Below, piece by piece: positions 1 through 8,249 of a stretch of DNA of 64,000 bases (within the stretch, counting starts at the first letter, position 1; the number at the start of each line of letters is the position of its first letter). The translations under genes and the position numbers were made by a program. Source of the DNA: Shimia sp. SK013 (GTDB lineage: Bacteria; Pseudomonadota; Alphaproteobacteria; Rhodobacterales; Rhodobacteraceae). The stretch covers positions 62,001 to 126,000 of the forward strand of contig NZ_LAJH01000010.1 of NCBI RefSeq assembly GCF_001292625.1, in the 5' to 3' direction. The notes under the pieces are model-generated. The model was not told where the DNA came from, did not search any database, and saw nothing but the letters and a program-made list of their open reading frames with translations.

Positions 1-1185
1 ATCGGGATTTGGGTCAATGCAGGCGGGCGCCACGAGCGTCCCGAGCAAAACGGCATTGCCCATTTTCTGGAACACATGGCCTTTAAGGGCACGCGAAAGC
101 GCAACGCGCTTGAGATTGCCGAGGCGATCGAGGATGTGGGCGGCTATATCAACGCCTATACCAGCCGCGAAGTGACCGCGTACTACGCGCGTGTCCTCAA
201 GGATGATGTGGCGCTGGCGATGGATGTGGTGGGTGATATTGTCCTCAATCCGGTGTTTGATCCCGACGAGATCGAGGTTGAGCGCGGCGTGATCCTGCAA
301 GAGATCGGTCAGGCGTTGGATACGCCGGACGATGTGATCTTTGATTGGTTGCAAGAGCGTGCCTATCCGGATCAGCCTTTGGGTCGGACGATCTTGGGCG
401 AGGGCGATCATGTGCGTGGTTTCGGCAAAGGTGATTTGGCGGGATTTGTGAGGGAGCACTATGCGCCGGACCGGATGGTCCTTTCGGCGGCTGGCGGCAT
501 TGACCATGATGAGATCATCAAGCTGGCAGAAGCGCAGTTTGGCCATTTGAAACGCGGCCCAGCAATCACTTTGGCGCCCGCGCGATTTGCGGGTGGTGAG
601 TACCGGACAGAAAAAACACTGGAGCAGGCGCATTTTGCGCTTGGTCTGGAGAGCCCGGATTATTGCAGCCCTGACATCTATACGGCGCAAATTTATTCGA
701 CCGCGTTGGGCGGCGGCATGTCCAGTCGCCTGTTTCAGGAAGTGCGCGAAAAGCGTGGGCTGTGTTATTCAATCTATGCCCAGACCGGCGCATATTCGGA
801 CACCGGCATGACCACGATTTATGCTGGCACCAGCGGCGATCAAATCGAAGAGCTGGCGCAGATCACCATTGATGAGTTGAAACGCGCCGCGGAAGACATG
901 AACGAAGCTGAAATCGCACGCGCTCGTATCCAGATGAAAGCTGGCCTGTTGATGGGGTTGGAAAGTCCTTCCAGCCGCGCAGAGCGTCAGGCGCGGATGA
1001 TCGCAATTTGGGACCGTGTGCCGACACTGGCGGAAACGGTTGAGCGTATTGATGCGGTCACAGATGCAGATGTACGTCGGTTTGCCGAACATATGGCCGT
1101 CGCGGCGCGACCGGCGCTGGCGCTTTATGGCCCCGTGGCGGATGCTCCGGCGTTGGAGGCGCTGCAGCAAAGGCGAGCAGCCTGA
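1..1185 (+). CDS. M16 family zinc peptidase (pitrilysin/processing-peptidase type), 5' end cut off
   Basis: The reading frame is open from base 1, so the true start lies upstream of the window. The zinc motif HFLEH (HxxEH) is at visible residues 21-25, and the third ligand Glu is in the ERGVILQEI stretch 76 residues later, the spacing typical of M16 peptidases. The C-terminal half carries the R/Y substrate-binding pair in SRLFQEVREKRGLCYSIYA. No more than a short N-terminal piece should be missing from a protein of about 420 residues. M16B enzymes of this kind degrade or process peptides in the cell or periplasm; the substrate is unknown. The stop overlaps the start of the next gene (TGATG), so the two are probably co-translated. 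Confidence 0.93.
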   Translation: MGIWVNAGGRHERPEQNGIAHFLEHMAFKGTRKRNALEIAEAIEDVGGYINAYTSREVTAYYARVLKDDVALAMDVVGDIVLNPVFDPDEIEVERGVILQEIGQALDTPDDVIFDWLQERAYPDQPLGRTILGEGDHVRGFGKGDLAGFVREHYAPDRMVLSAAGGIDHDEIIKLAEAQFGHLKRGPAITLAPARFAGGEYRTEKTLEQAHFALGLESPDYCSPDIYTAQIYSTALGGGMSSRLFQEVREKRGLCYSIYAQTGAYSDTGMTTIYAGTSGDQIEELAQITIDELKRAAEDMNEAEIARARIQMKAGLLMGLESPSSRAERQARMIAIWDRVPTLAETVERIDAVTDADVRRFAEHMAVAARPALALYGPVADAPALEALQQRRAA

Positions 1186-1775
1186 TGTTGATCAACCGAC
1201 GCAAGGTGAAGCTGGACACCGAGCGCATGATCTTGCGCCCACCGGTGCATTCGGATTTTCGCGAGTGGGCTGAACTGCGCTCAGTCAGTGCGGATTTTTT
1301 GATCCCTTGGGAGCCTATTTGGGCGGCGAGCCACTTGAGCCGGAAGAGTTTCACCAACCGAGTCTACTGGGCGCAACGCTCGATCTCAAATGATACAGCG
1401 GTGCCGCTGTTTCTGGTGCGGCGAGAAGACAACCGGCTTTTAGGGGCCATAACGCTGGACAATATCCGGCGTGGACCAGCCCAAGCCGGAACGCTGGGCT
1501 ATTGGATTGGCGAGTCTTTTGCACGGTCAGGATACATGAGCGAAGCAATTGAAGCGGTGGTGCATCACGCCTTTCAGCGTATGGAGCTGAGCCGGATCGA
1601 AGCCGCCTGTTTGCCGGAGAACGTGGCGAGCCGAGGTGTTTTAGAGAAATCCGGTTTCAAATATGAAGGCGTCGCGCAAAGCTATCTGCAAATCAACGGG
1701 CGTTGGCGCACGCATGTGCTTTATGCTGCGCTGCGCAATGACCGTCGCGGCCGCACGACGGCAGGGCAAGTCTAG
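1185..1775 (+). CDS. GNAT family N-acetyltransferase (RimJ/RimL type)
   Basis: The 196-residue protein has the GNAT fold pattern of RimJ-like enzymes: an N-terminal RLILRPPV-like strand (residues 12-20), the LGYWIGESFARSGYMSEAI acetyl-CoA loop near residues 104-122, and the C-terminal RIEAACLPENVASRGVLEKSGF block. These enzymes transfer acetyl from acetyl-CoA to a protein N-terminus or small amine; the target cannot be read from sequence. The ATG overlaps the upstream peptidase stop by one base, and an AAAGGCGAG ribosome site lies inside the peptidase gene. The M16 peptidase/GNAT pairing suggests one operon. Confidence 0.9.
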   Translation: MLINRRKVKLDTERMILRPPVHSDFREWAELRSVSADFLIPWEPIWAASHLSRKSFTNRVYWAQRSISNDTAVPLFLVRREDNRLLGAITLDNIRRGPAQAGTLGYWIGESFARSGYMSEAIEAVVHHAFQRMELSRIEAACLPENVASRGVLEKSGFKYEGVAQSYLQINGRWRTHVLYAALRNDRRGRTTAGQV

Positions 1776-1911
1776 AGGCGTTTTCGCGCTTACTTCCAGA
1801 CCTTTAGACGTCAAAGTTCTTTCAAACCACCGAAGTTGACACAGCTTTTGAAAACGGTGAGCGCGGTTTGGCGTTCTTTCTGCTATCCTGACAAAAAGGA
1901 AGGAGCGCCGG

Positions 1912-2724
1912 ATGCGGTTTGTCTTGATACTTCTTTGTTTGTCGATGACCACGGCAGTGGCCGCGCAGGAGCGACGGCCGAGCCATTGTATCGCGCTGGC
2001 CCAAACGCCGGGTGTGACGTTTGTTCACAAAGCGTCTTATCGTGACCCGGTTGAGAAACACTCTGTTAGGATTAGCTATCTGAGCCACGCTTCTTTTCTG
2101 ATCCAGAGTGATGACGGGATAGATGTGGTCACTGATTATACCGGATTTATCGGCGTGACAGATTTGGTGCCTGACGTCGTCACCATGAACCACGCTCATG
2201 ACACGCATTGGACAACCAACCCTGATCCGGCGATCCCGCACGTGTTGCGCGGTTGGGGTCCCTACAGGCAAGGGATAGACCACCATTTGGATCTTGGCAG
2301 TATGTTGGTGCGTAACGTGTCCACAGATATTCGCAGCTTTGGCGGCGTAGAGGAAAAGGGCAATTCGATCTTTGTGTTTGAAGTTGCCGGGCTTTGTATC
2401 GGGCACCTTGGGCATCTGCATCACGAACCAAACGATGCGCAATATGCGGCGCTAGGGCGGCTTGATGTGGTGATGGCGGCGGTGGACGGCGGCATGAGCC
2501 TTGATACGGCGACTATGATGCGGGTTCTGAAACGCCTTCGGGCGCAAGTGGTGATCCCGATGCATTGGTTTGAGGATTGGACGTTGACCAGTTTTCTGAC
2601 CGGGATGTCTGAGGATTATGTGATTGATCGCACTGAGGGCAACAGCCTCGAGGTGTCGCTCAGGTCTCTGCCTTCGCAGCCGACAATCAAGCTTTTGTAC
2701 CCACGCTTTTTGCAAGACCCCTAG
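1912..2724 (+). CDS. Secreted MBL-fold metallo-hydrolase
   Basis: This 270-residue protein starts with a clear signal peptide (residues 1-18, ending AVAAQ), so it should act in the periplasm. The body has the UlaG/YycJ-like metallo-beta-lactamase layout: a SHASFLIQ strand near residue 60, an NHAHDTHW metal-binding segment near 94-101, and later LGHLHHEP and PMHWFEDW histidines. An AAGGAAGG ribosome site precedes the ATG. The second half of the metal motif is less canonical than HxHxDH, so catalytic activity is inferred, not certain. It stands alone, 136 bases after the GNAT gene. Confidence 0.85.
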   Translation: MRFVLILLCLSMTTAVAAQERRPSHCIALAQTPGVTFVHKASYRDPVEKHSVRISYLSHASFLIQSDDGIDVVTDYTGFIGVTDLVPDVVTMNHAHDTHWTTNPDPAIPHVLRGWGPYRQGIDHHLDLGSMLVRNVSTDIRSFGGVEEKGNSIFVFEVAGLCIGHLGHLHHEPNDAQYAALGRLDVVMAAVDGGMSLDTATMMRVLKRLRAQVVIPMHWFEDWTLTSFLTGMSEDYVIDRTEGNSLEVSLRSLPSQPTIKLLYPRFLQDP

Positions 2725-2757
2725 ACGTTGCATGGCAGGACAATTACCCCTGTTGCC

Positions 2758-4161
2758 ATGACATTGAATGCAGCCACTCCCGAGTTTGCCGAGCGCCTTG
2801 CTGCGCAGTTGCCCAAGGCGACCCTGAGCGCGCCAAGCGACGGATACCTGCAAGAACCGCGTGGGCGATATTTTGGCCAAGGGGGCCTTCTGGCGCGGCC
2901 AAGATCGACAAAAGACGTGGCAACGATTATTGCGGCCTGCAACGCCTCGCGCGTGGCCGTGGTGCCCTATGGCGGCGGTACGGGCCTTGTCGGGGCGCAG
3001 GTGATGCCAGACGGCCCGACACCGGTGGTCCTGTCGCTTGAGCGTATGAAGAATGTGCGCGCGGTCCATCCACTGGAGAATGTGATCGTAGCCGACGCAG
3101 GATGTGTGCTCGCGGACGTGCAAGCGGCGGCGGAGGCAGCGGAGCGGTTGTTTCCGTTGTCTTTGGGAGCAGAAGGGTCCGCGCGGATCGGTGGCAATCT
3201 GTCGACCAACGCAGGCGGCGTAAATGTGCTGCGCTATGGCAATGCGCGTGACCTGTGTCTGGGGCTGGAGGCAGTCCTGCCCAATGGCGAGATTTGGAAT
3301 GGCCTGACGCGCCTGCGCAAGGACAATACGGGCTATGATTTGCGTAATCTGATGATCGGGGCCGAAGGCACGCTTGGGGTGCTCACCGGCGCCGCGTTGA
3401 AGCTGTTCCCGCGACCACGGTCTGTGGCGACGGCGGTGATGGTGGTTGGAACGCCGCAAGCGGCGTTGGAATTGCTGGCACTGGCGCGGGAGGTGGCGGG
3501 CGAGAGCGTCAGCGCGTTTGAACTGCTACACGGGCAGGGTATGAAGTTTGTGCGCGACACGCTGCCGGATGTGCGACTGCCCTTTGAGGCGAACCCAGAG
3601 TGGTCAGTGTTGATCGAAGTGGGCATGAGCCGGGAGGCCGATGCAACGCTTGAGGCGCTGTTTGGTGCGGCCATGGAAGCCGACCTGGTCAGCGACGGTG
3701 TGATCGCTCAGAGCGAGGCACAGCGAAGCGCGCTGTGGAGCCTGCGAGAGCACATTCCAATAGCCAACAAGGCGATTGGGTCAGTGGCGAGCCACGACAT
3801 ATCTCTGCCATTGAGTGAGCTGCCTGAGTTCATCGCCAAAGCGGGGGAGCAGGTGGCGGCGATGGGGCCCTATCGTGTCAACTGTTTTGGGCATCTGGGA
3901 GATGGCAATCTGCACTACAACGTGTTTCCCCCAGAGGGCGAAAGCCGCGAGACTTATGATGACCGCCGTCACGCGGTGAGTGGCGCCATCTACGATCTGG
4001 TGCACCAATTGGGTGGGTCTTTCAGCGCGGAACACGGCGTGGGTCGTATGAAAGTTGCGGCGCTTCAGACTTATGGCGATCCAACCCGCTTGGCCGCCAT
4101 GCGCGCGATTAAAGACGCGCTGGACCCGAATGGGATTATGAATCCGGGTGTCATCCTGTGA
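2758..4161 (+). CDS. FAD-binding oxidase, GlcD / D-2-hydroxyacid dehydrogenase type
   Basis: The 467-residue protein has an FAD-binding PCMH domain (PYGGGTGLVGAQ near residues 75-86; LGAEGSARIGGNLSTNAGG near 140-158) and a C-terminal FAD-oxidase domain with GHLGDGNLHYNVF and EHGVGRMK. This architecture belongs to glycolate oxidase GlcD, D-lactate and D-2-hydroxyglutarate dehydrogenases, which oxidise D-2-hydroxyacids to 2-oxoacids. The substrate cannot be settled here because no glcE or glcF follows. The ATG at 2758 is chosen over an in-frame TTG at 2728 because the extra ten residues are not family-like. Confidence 0.92.
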   Translation: MTLNAATPEFAERLAAQLPKATLSAPSDGYLQEPRGRYFGQGGLLARPRSTKDVATIIAACNASRVAVVPYGGGTGLVGAQVMPDGPTPVVLSLERMKNVRAVHPLENVIVADAGCVLADVQAAAEAAERLFPLSLGAEGSARIGGNLSTNAGGVNVLRYGNARDLCLGLEAVLPNGEIWNGLTRLRKDNTGYDLRNLMIGAEGTLGVLTGAALKLFPRPRSVATAVMVVGTPQAALELLALAREVAGESVSAFELLHGQGMKFVRDTLPDVRLPFEANPEWSVLIEVGMSREADATLEALFGAAMEADLVSDGVIAQSEAQRSALWSLREHIPIANKAIGSVASHDISLPLSELPEFIAKAGEQVAAMGPYRVNCFGHLGDGNLHYNVFPPEGESRETYDDRRHAVSGAIYDLVHQLGGSFSAEHGVGRMKVAALQTYGDPTRLAAMRAIKDALDPNGIMNPGVIL

Positions 4162-4225
4162 TTGGTTCTGTTTGAGGCCCCTCGTAGGCGCGTTGACGAG
4201 TGGATAAAGAGGGTGGGCACCGTCT

Positions 4226-4765
4226 TTACAGGCCGTCGAACTCACACAGAACGTGCACATCCATGCCCATGTCTTCGAGTTTCTTGCGGCCGCCCAACTC
4301 AGGCAGGTCGATGATGAAAGAACATGAGATGATCTCGCCGCCAAGACGTTCGATCAGCTTGATCCCTGCCTCAGCTGTGCCGCCTGTCGCCAAAAGGTCA
4401 TCCACAACAAGCACTTGTTCACCAGGTTGAATTGCGTCGTCGTGCAACTCAACGATGGCTTCGCCATATTCGAGTTTGTACTCTTGACTGATCGTCGTGC
4501 CAGGCAGTTTGCCTTTCTTGCGGATCGGAACAAAGCCAACCGAAAGCTGGTGCGCAATCGCGCCACCTAGGATGAAACCGCGCGCCTCAAGGCCGACAAC
4601 TTTGTCGATCCGCGTGCCCGCATAGGGATGCAGCATTTGGTCGATCGCCATTCGGAACCCGCGCGGGTCCGCGAACAAGGTGGTCACGTCGCGAAACATG
4701 ATGCCCTCGTGAGGGAAGTCCACGATGGTGCGGATGTAGTCTTTGACGTTTGCGCTTTTGGGCAT
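4226..4765 (-). CDS. apt: Adenine phosphoribosyltransferase
   Basis: The 179-residue length and the PRPP-binding signature [14 protein letters not shown] near residues 117-130 identify Apt, which converts adenine plus PRPP to AMP and pyrophosphate in the cytoplasm. The [15 protein letters not shown] start and the [10 protein letters not shown] motif are typical. Adenine is released from methylthioadenosine by the mtnP product encoded 1.2 kb upstream on the same strand, so the two serve the same salvage route. They are separated by a LysE gene and a small gene on the other strand, so they are not a single transcript. Confidence 0.97.
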   Translation of the reverse strand: MPKSANVKDYIRTIVDFPHEGIMFRDVTTLFADPRGFRMAIDQMLHPYAGTRIDKVVGLEARGFILGGAIAHQLSVGFVPIRKKGKLPGTTISQEYKLEYGEAIVELHDDAIQPGEQVLVVDDLLATGGTAEAGIKLIERLGGEIISCSFIIDLPELGGRKKLEDMGMDVHVLCEFDGL

Positions 4766-4845
4766 GCCGTTCCCCGAAGATTAGTTACGGAGGCAGCTTT
4801 GACAAATGCGAGGCGCAGGCGCAAGGGGCCTGTCGCGTAACGGCC

Positions 4846-4962
4846 TTATTGGCTGCGGAAGCGGCGCAAGCGGTACATGGTTTGTGCCAACCAGTTTGCG
4901 TGCGGTTTGTGCCAGTCCATGCGATCGCGGACGAGAAGATGTTTGGCTGTGTTCAAATTCAT
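4846..4962 (-). CDS. Predicted 38-residue basic protein
   Basis: Reading the minus strand from ATG at 4962 gives a 38-residue ORF ending in TAA at 4846. It begins MNLNTAKHLLVRDRMDWHKP and ends RLRRFRSQ. A GAGGG ribosome site lies seven bases upstream of the ATG. The product is rich in Arg, Lys, His and Trp, has no signal peptide or membrane segment, and would be amphipathic and nucleic-acid-like in charge. I do not recognise a family. The gene lies 80 bases upstream of apt on the same strand and could be part of its transcript. Support is the ribosome site, composition and position only. Confidence 0.5.
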   Translation of the reverse strand: MNLNTAKHLLVRDRMDWHKPHANWLAQTMYRLRRFRSQ

Positions 4963-5103
4963 AAAGATGCCCTCAAAAAAAACTGCTACGATGTATTATT
5001 GCTTTGCTTTGTATAACTAATGTATATACGCGGCGAAGGAAAATCAACCTTTTGTGACGGGACCATCGATTTGGGAAAACACGACGATACCTCGGATGAA
5101 ACG

Positions 5104-5298
5104 ATGAATGCCAAATCCAAACAAAAGGTTAAGGATAAGGCCAGACGTAAATCAAAGAAGGACAGCCAGCTGGTTTTGCGACTGGACAAAGAGGAGCGGG
5201 ATGCATTTGTCGATCTGTGCAAAGATCTCGACACCAGCGCTGCCCGTGAGATCCGCCGCTTTATTCGCGAGTTCATGAAAGAACACGCTGAGGACTAA
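5104..5298 (+). CDS. Small lysine-rich protein, ribbon-helix-helix-like
   Basis: The 64-residue protein has a very basic N-terminus (many Lys up to residue 20), then a QLVLRLDKEERDAFVDLCKD strand-helix, then TSAAREIRRFIREFMKE. This resembles a ribbon-helix-helix DNA-binding fold (one beta strand followed by two helices), as in CopG/Arc regulators or antitoxins, but no toxin gene is adjacent. An in-frame ATG at 5020 would add 28 residues of unlike composition; 5104 is the better-looking start. It is transcribed opposite to apt and converges on the LysE gene. Confidence 0.6.
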   Translation: MNAKSKQKVKDKARRKSKKDSQLVLRLDKEERDAFVDLCKDLDTSAAREIRRFIREFMKEHAED

Positions 5299-5305
5299 GT
5301 GGTCT

Positions 5306-5935
5306 TTAAGCCGCCCGCCTCAGGGTGGCTGTCAGAACCCCCATTCCAATCAAAGTGATGCCGCCCGCCCGGGTGAGCCCGCGCATAACAGCGGGGCGCG
5401 AGATGCGGGCCCGCAACCGATCCGCGAGCAGAGCGTAAGCCAGAGCGTTTACGGCGGCAAGGATCACGAACGTGCTGATAAGAATGATAAATTGCATTAA
5501 AAGCGGCTGCGCGGGTTGGATGAACTGCGGTACGAAGGCGATGAAGAAGCCGATGCTTTTGGGGTTTAGCGCAGTCACTGCGGCAGCATGGGTGAAAACG
5601 CCTTTGGCAGGCATTGACCCCGCAGTTGCAAGGTCGCCGAGCGTGGCTTGATTGGCACTGCGCAGCATCTTGACCCCGAGCCAAACCAGATAAAGTGCAC
5701 CGACCCATTTCAGCATCATGAAGGCGGTGGCGGAAGCCATGACGATGGCGCCAAGTCCCAGCAGGGATGCTGTCATCGCGACGAGATCCCCAAGAGCAAC
5801 ACCTGCTGCGGTGGCAACGGCCACGGAGCGCCCTTGGGTCAAAGCATAGCTTAGCACCAACAGAATGGTGGGGCCGGGGATCAATAGAAGCGCGGTGGAG
5901 GCGGCGACGAAGGTCAGCCAGAGGTCTAGGGGCAT
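5306..5935 (-). CDS. LysE/RhtB family amino-acid exporter
   Basis: The 209-residue protein has about six hydrophobic segments and the LysE/RhtB signatures: IPGPTILLVLSYALTQGR near residues 19-36, the GVALGD block, and a TALNPKSIGFFIAFVPQF segment near 121-138. These inner-membrane proteins export homoserine, threonine, lysine or related metabolites. The substrate here is unknown. It ends seven bases from the stop of the convergent 5104 gene. Confidence 0.9.
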   Translation of the reverse strand: MPLDLWLTFVAASTALLLIPGPTILLVLSYALTQGRSVAVATAAGVALGDLVAMTASLLGLGAIVMASATAFMMLKWVGALYLVWLGVKMLRSANQATLGDLATAGSMPAKGVFTHAAAVTALNPKSIGFFIAFVPQFIQPAQPLLMQFIILISTFVILAAVNALAYALLADRLRARISRPAVMRGLTRAGGITLIGMGVLTATLRRAA

Positions 5936-5942
5936 GTCACGA

Positions 5943-5967
5943 GGGCCTGCGGTTTATGTGCAGGCCC
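5943..5967. terminator. Hairpin between mtnP and the LysE gene
   Basis: GGGCCTGC and GCAGGCCC form an 8-bp stem with a 9-base loop. There is no strong U-run on either strand, so it may end mtnP transcription only partly or stabilise RNA ends. Confidence 0.35.
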
Positions 5968-6001
5968 CATCAAGCATTGGTTTTTTTGTGCTGTCCAGCG
6001 C

Positions 6002-6877
6002 CTAGGCCAGAACACGACCTGCCACAGCATCGAGCTTGGCCACCATATCGGGGTCGCGTTTGTCGGGCGCGGTCAGGATGGCGAATTCAAGCGCGCGGTC
6101 GCAACCGTGCTCGCAAGGTGCGCGGTCTACACCCAGAAGGTCGGGCAAACGACGTACCATGTCACGGGCTTTGTCGGCATTTCCCATCAAAATCGCAATG
6201 ATTTCAGACACATCGACCTCGCCGTGGTCGGGGTGCCAGCTGTCATAATCCGTGACCATCGCCACGGAGGCGTAGCAAAGCTCGGCTTCGCGGGCGAGTT
6301 TGGCTTCGGGCATGTTGGTCATGCCGATCACATCCGCGCCCCAGCTTTCGCGGTACATTTTGGATTCCGCCAAAGTGGAGAATTGGGGACCTTCCATCGC
6401 AATATATGTCCCGCCTTTATGCACAGTGATTCCGGCGTCTTTGGCTGCCGAAAAGCAAGCCTGAGAAAGGCGCGGGCAGGTGGGATGTGCGACGCTGACA
6501 TGGGCGACAAGCCCGGGTCCAAAGAATGATTTTTCACGTGCGAAGGTACGGTCAATGAATTGATCTACAACGACAAAATCACCGGGCGCCATGTCGTCTC
6601 GGAAGGAACCTGTGGCCGACACAGAGATCACATCTGTCACGCCAAGACGTTTCAGCGCGTCGATGTTTGCGCGATAGGGAACGGACGAAGGCGTGTGCAC
6701 ATGACCACGGCCATGGCGCGGCAAAAAGGCCATTTTCACGCCGTTCAGGCGGCCTGTGAGGATCTCGTCTGAGGGGGTGCCAAAAGGGCTATGGACGGCC
6801 TGCCATGTGGCGTCTTCAAGCCCATCGATGTCGTAGATGCCGGAGCCGCCGATTACGGCGATCATTGTTTCTGTCAC
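6002..6877 (-). CDS. mtnP: S-methyl-5'-thioadenosine phosphorylase
   Basis: The 291-residue protein starts MTETMIAVIGGSGIYDIDG, has the phosphate-binding PRHGRGHVHTPSSVPYRANI block near residues 53-72, the base/ribose site GGTYIAMEGPQFSTLAES, and GMTNMPEAKLAREAE. These define the MTAP branch of the PNP family, which splits methylthioadenosine to adenine and methylthioribose-1-phosphate. Adenine then feeds apt at 4226. NMP and TDYDSWH features favour MTAP over inosine phosphorylase. Confidence 0.95.
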   Translation of the reverse strand: MTETMIAVIGGSGIYDIDGLEDATWQAVHSPFGTPSDEILTGRLNGVKMAFLPRHGRGHVHTPSSVPYRANIDALKRLGVTDVISVSATGSFRDDMAPGDFVVVDQFIDRTFAREKSFFGPGLVAHVSVAHPTCPRLSQACFSAAKDAGITVHKGGTYIAMEGPQFSTLAESKMYRESWGADVIGMTNMPEAKLAREAELCYASVAMVTDYDSWHPDHGEVDVSEIIAILMGNADKARDMVRRLPDLLGVDRAPCEHGCDRALEFAILTAPDKRDPDMVAKLDAVAGRVLA

Positions 6878-6994
6878 GGGGTGACTCCCTGTCTTTTTTG
6901 TTGGCAGAAGTCTTGGCCGCGGGGGCGCGGAAATGCAACAAAAAGGCTGGCTGTATCGCGTCGGTATGACGTCGGTATCGCGACAGTGTCATTT

Positions 6995-7669
6995 TCAGCG
7001 GCAGATGCCGCGAGTTTGGGCCTTGTCCCAAGGCAAAATCACCTGATCCGGTTTGGGAAGACTTTGGGCCGGAAAGACTTCTTCGACCAGTTCGGTGAGG
7101 CGTCTGGTGCGCGGGGCGTCGGGATCGAGCAACACGCAACAGAGGTATTCTTCGACAACGCTGGCCTGTTGTTCATAGGCGTAGGTCAGGAAATTGGCGT
7201 CCTCGGTGACCTCAAACAGATAGGGATCGTCGGTGATCTGGTGTTCCTCGGCGGCTTTCCACGGAGAGTATCCGGTCAGGTCGCGGTTCTGCCATTGCCA
7301 GACGTGCACCATTTCATGGGCGAAATACATCGCGGCATTGAGGTTAATCTTGTCCGGATAGGCGGGCATGTAGTTCGGCACGGACCAGTTCTCGGATGTA
7401 TAGAGATGGTTCCAAAGCACGACGCCTGCCGGCGATGTGGTGACCGGGCCGGGTGTGGGCGGCGGAAAGATACGTTCGCGGCAGGCCAGACGCGGGCGGG
7501 TCTGTCGGGTGAAAGTGGCCACGCCAAGCGGGGCGTTTTTGGTGATGCGCACGGGGTCGGCATCAAAGGAGCCACCGGCAAGATCGGCCATGAACGCGCG
7601 TTCTGACTCCGTTAGCGGGCGGCCACAGGAAATCAGCAAAAGGCAAAGAAGAAGCAAGGTCGCGCGCAT
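6995..7669 (-). CDS. Lipoprotein with an HExxH metallopeptidase-like motif
   Basis: The 224-residue protein has a lipoprotein signal (MRATLLLLCLLLISCG, lipobox Cys at residue 15). Around residue 115 it has AHEMVHVWQWQ, a classical HExxH zinc site, followed by an EEYLCC segment that could supply a further ligand. It therefore looks like a membrane-anchored zinc peptidase or a structurally related protein. I do not recognise a named family, and the substrate is unknown. It lies on the same strand 117 bases upstream of mtnP. Confidence 0.75.
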   Translation of the reverse strand: MRATLLLLCLLLISCGRPLTESERAFMADLAGGSFDADPVRITKNAPLGVATFTRQTRPRLACRERIFPPPTPGPVTTSPAGVVLWNHLYTSENWSVPNYMPAYPDKINLNAAMYFAHEMVHVWQWQNRDLTGYSPWKAAEEHQITDDPYLFEVTEDANFLTYAYEQQASVVEEYLCCVLLDPDAPRTRRLTELVEEVFPAQSLPKPDQVILPWDKAQTRGICR

Positions 7670-7716
7670 GGGGTGAGCCTAGCATTGCAGCGGCGTGGAG
7701 CAAGGCGGGAAATGCG

Positions 7717-8136
7717 CTATTTCGGGGTGGTGATCAGGCGGCCGCCGTTGAGGCATTCGCGAAGGTGAAAATTGTAAAAATTGCGGTCAACCTGCGCACC
7801 TGCGGCAGAGCCGATGGTGCCGCCGATCATGCCAAGTGCCTCGGCCTGTTTGCGGTCGCGGGTGGCGACGTAGCCGGTTTGTTCACCAAAGGTCACACCG
7901 GTTTGTGCGCCTTGGATGCGGCCACCGTCGGAGGCGGCGGCGCGGGCGTATTGGTCACAGAACAGCTGTGTGCGGGGTTGGTTTTGCGGCCATTGGCGCG
8001 GGGTGGGGGCTTGGCGCGGTTTGTTGAGCGGCACGGAGAGGTGGTTGTTTTGATGGCGCACAGAGTCCTTGCGGGCCTGCGCGAAGGCGTCTGTCGCGGG
8101 GAGAAGGAGGGCGAGGATGAGGGCGAGGAGGCGCAT
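7717..8136 (-). CDS. Small secreted protein with a glycine-zipper-like segment
   Basis: The 139-residue protein starts with a signal peptide (MRLLALILALLLPATDAFAQ), then a Pro/Gln-rich stretch, then GMIGGTIGSAAGAQ near residues 101-114, which resembles a short glycine zipper. Two Cys (FCDQY and RECLNGG) could form a disulfide in the periplasm. Function is not recognisable. The ribosome site is weak. It sits 47 bases upstream of the lipoprotein gene on the same strand. Confidence 0.6.
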   Translation of the reverse strand: MRLLALILALLLPATDAFAQARKDSVRHQNNHLSVPLNKPRQAPTPRQWPQNQPRTQLFCDQYARAAASDGGRIQGAQTGVTFGEQTGYVATRDRKQAEALGMIGGTIGSAAGAQVDRNFYNFHLRECLNGGRLITTPK

Positions 8137-8249
8137 GGGGGAAAGGTAGGGGGGTTTTGGAAAGGGGGCAATGCGCAGCGGGCAAGTTTGAATTCTACTT
8201 TGAGGGTAAATATGCTACAATTACTCCCTTTTAGAGAGGTGGATTTGAG

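Noticed and set aside
2452-3459. A 335-codon open frame antisense to the GlcD-like gene
   Set aside because: It is opposite two real genes and rich in Arg, His and Gln in the pattern typical of antisense GC-rich frames.
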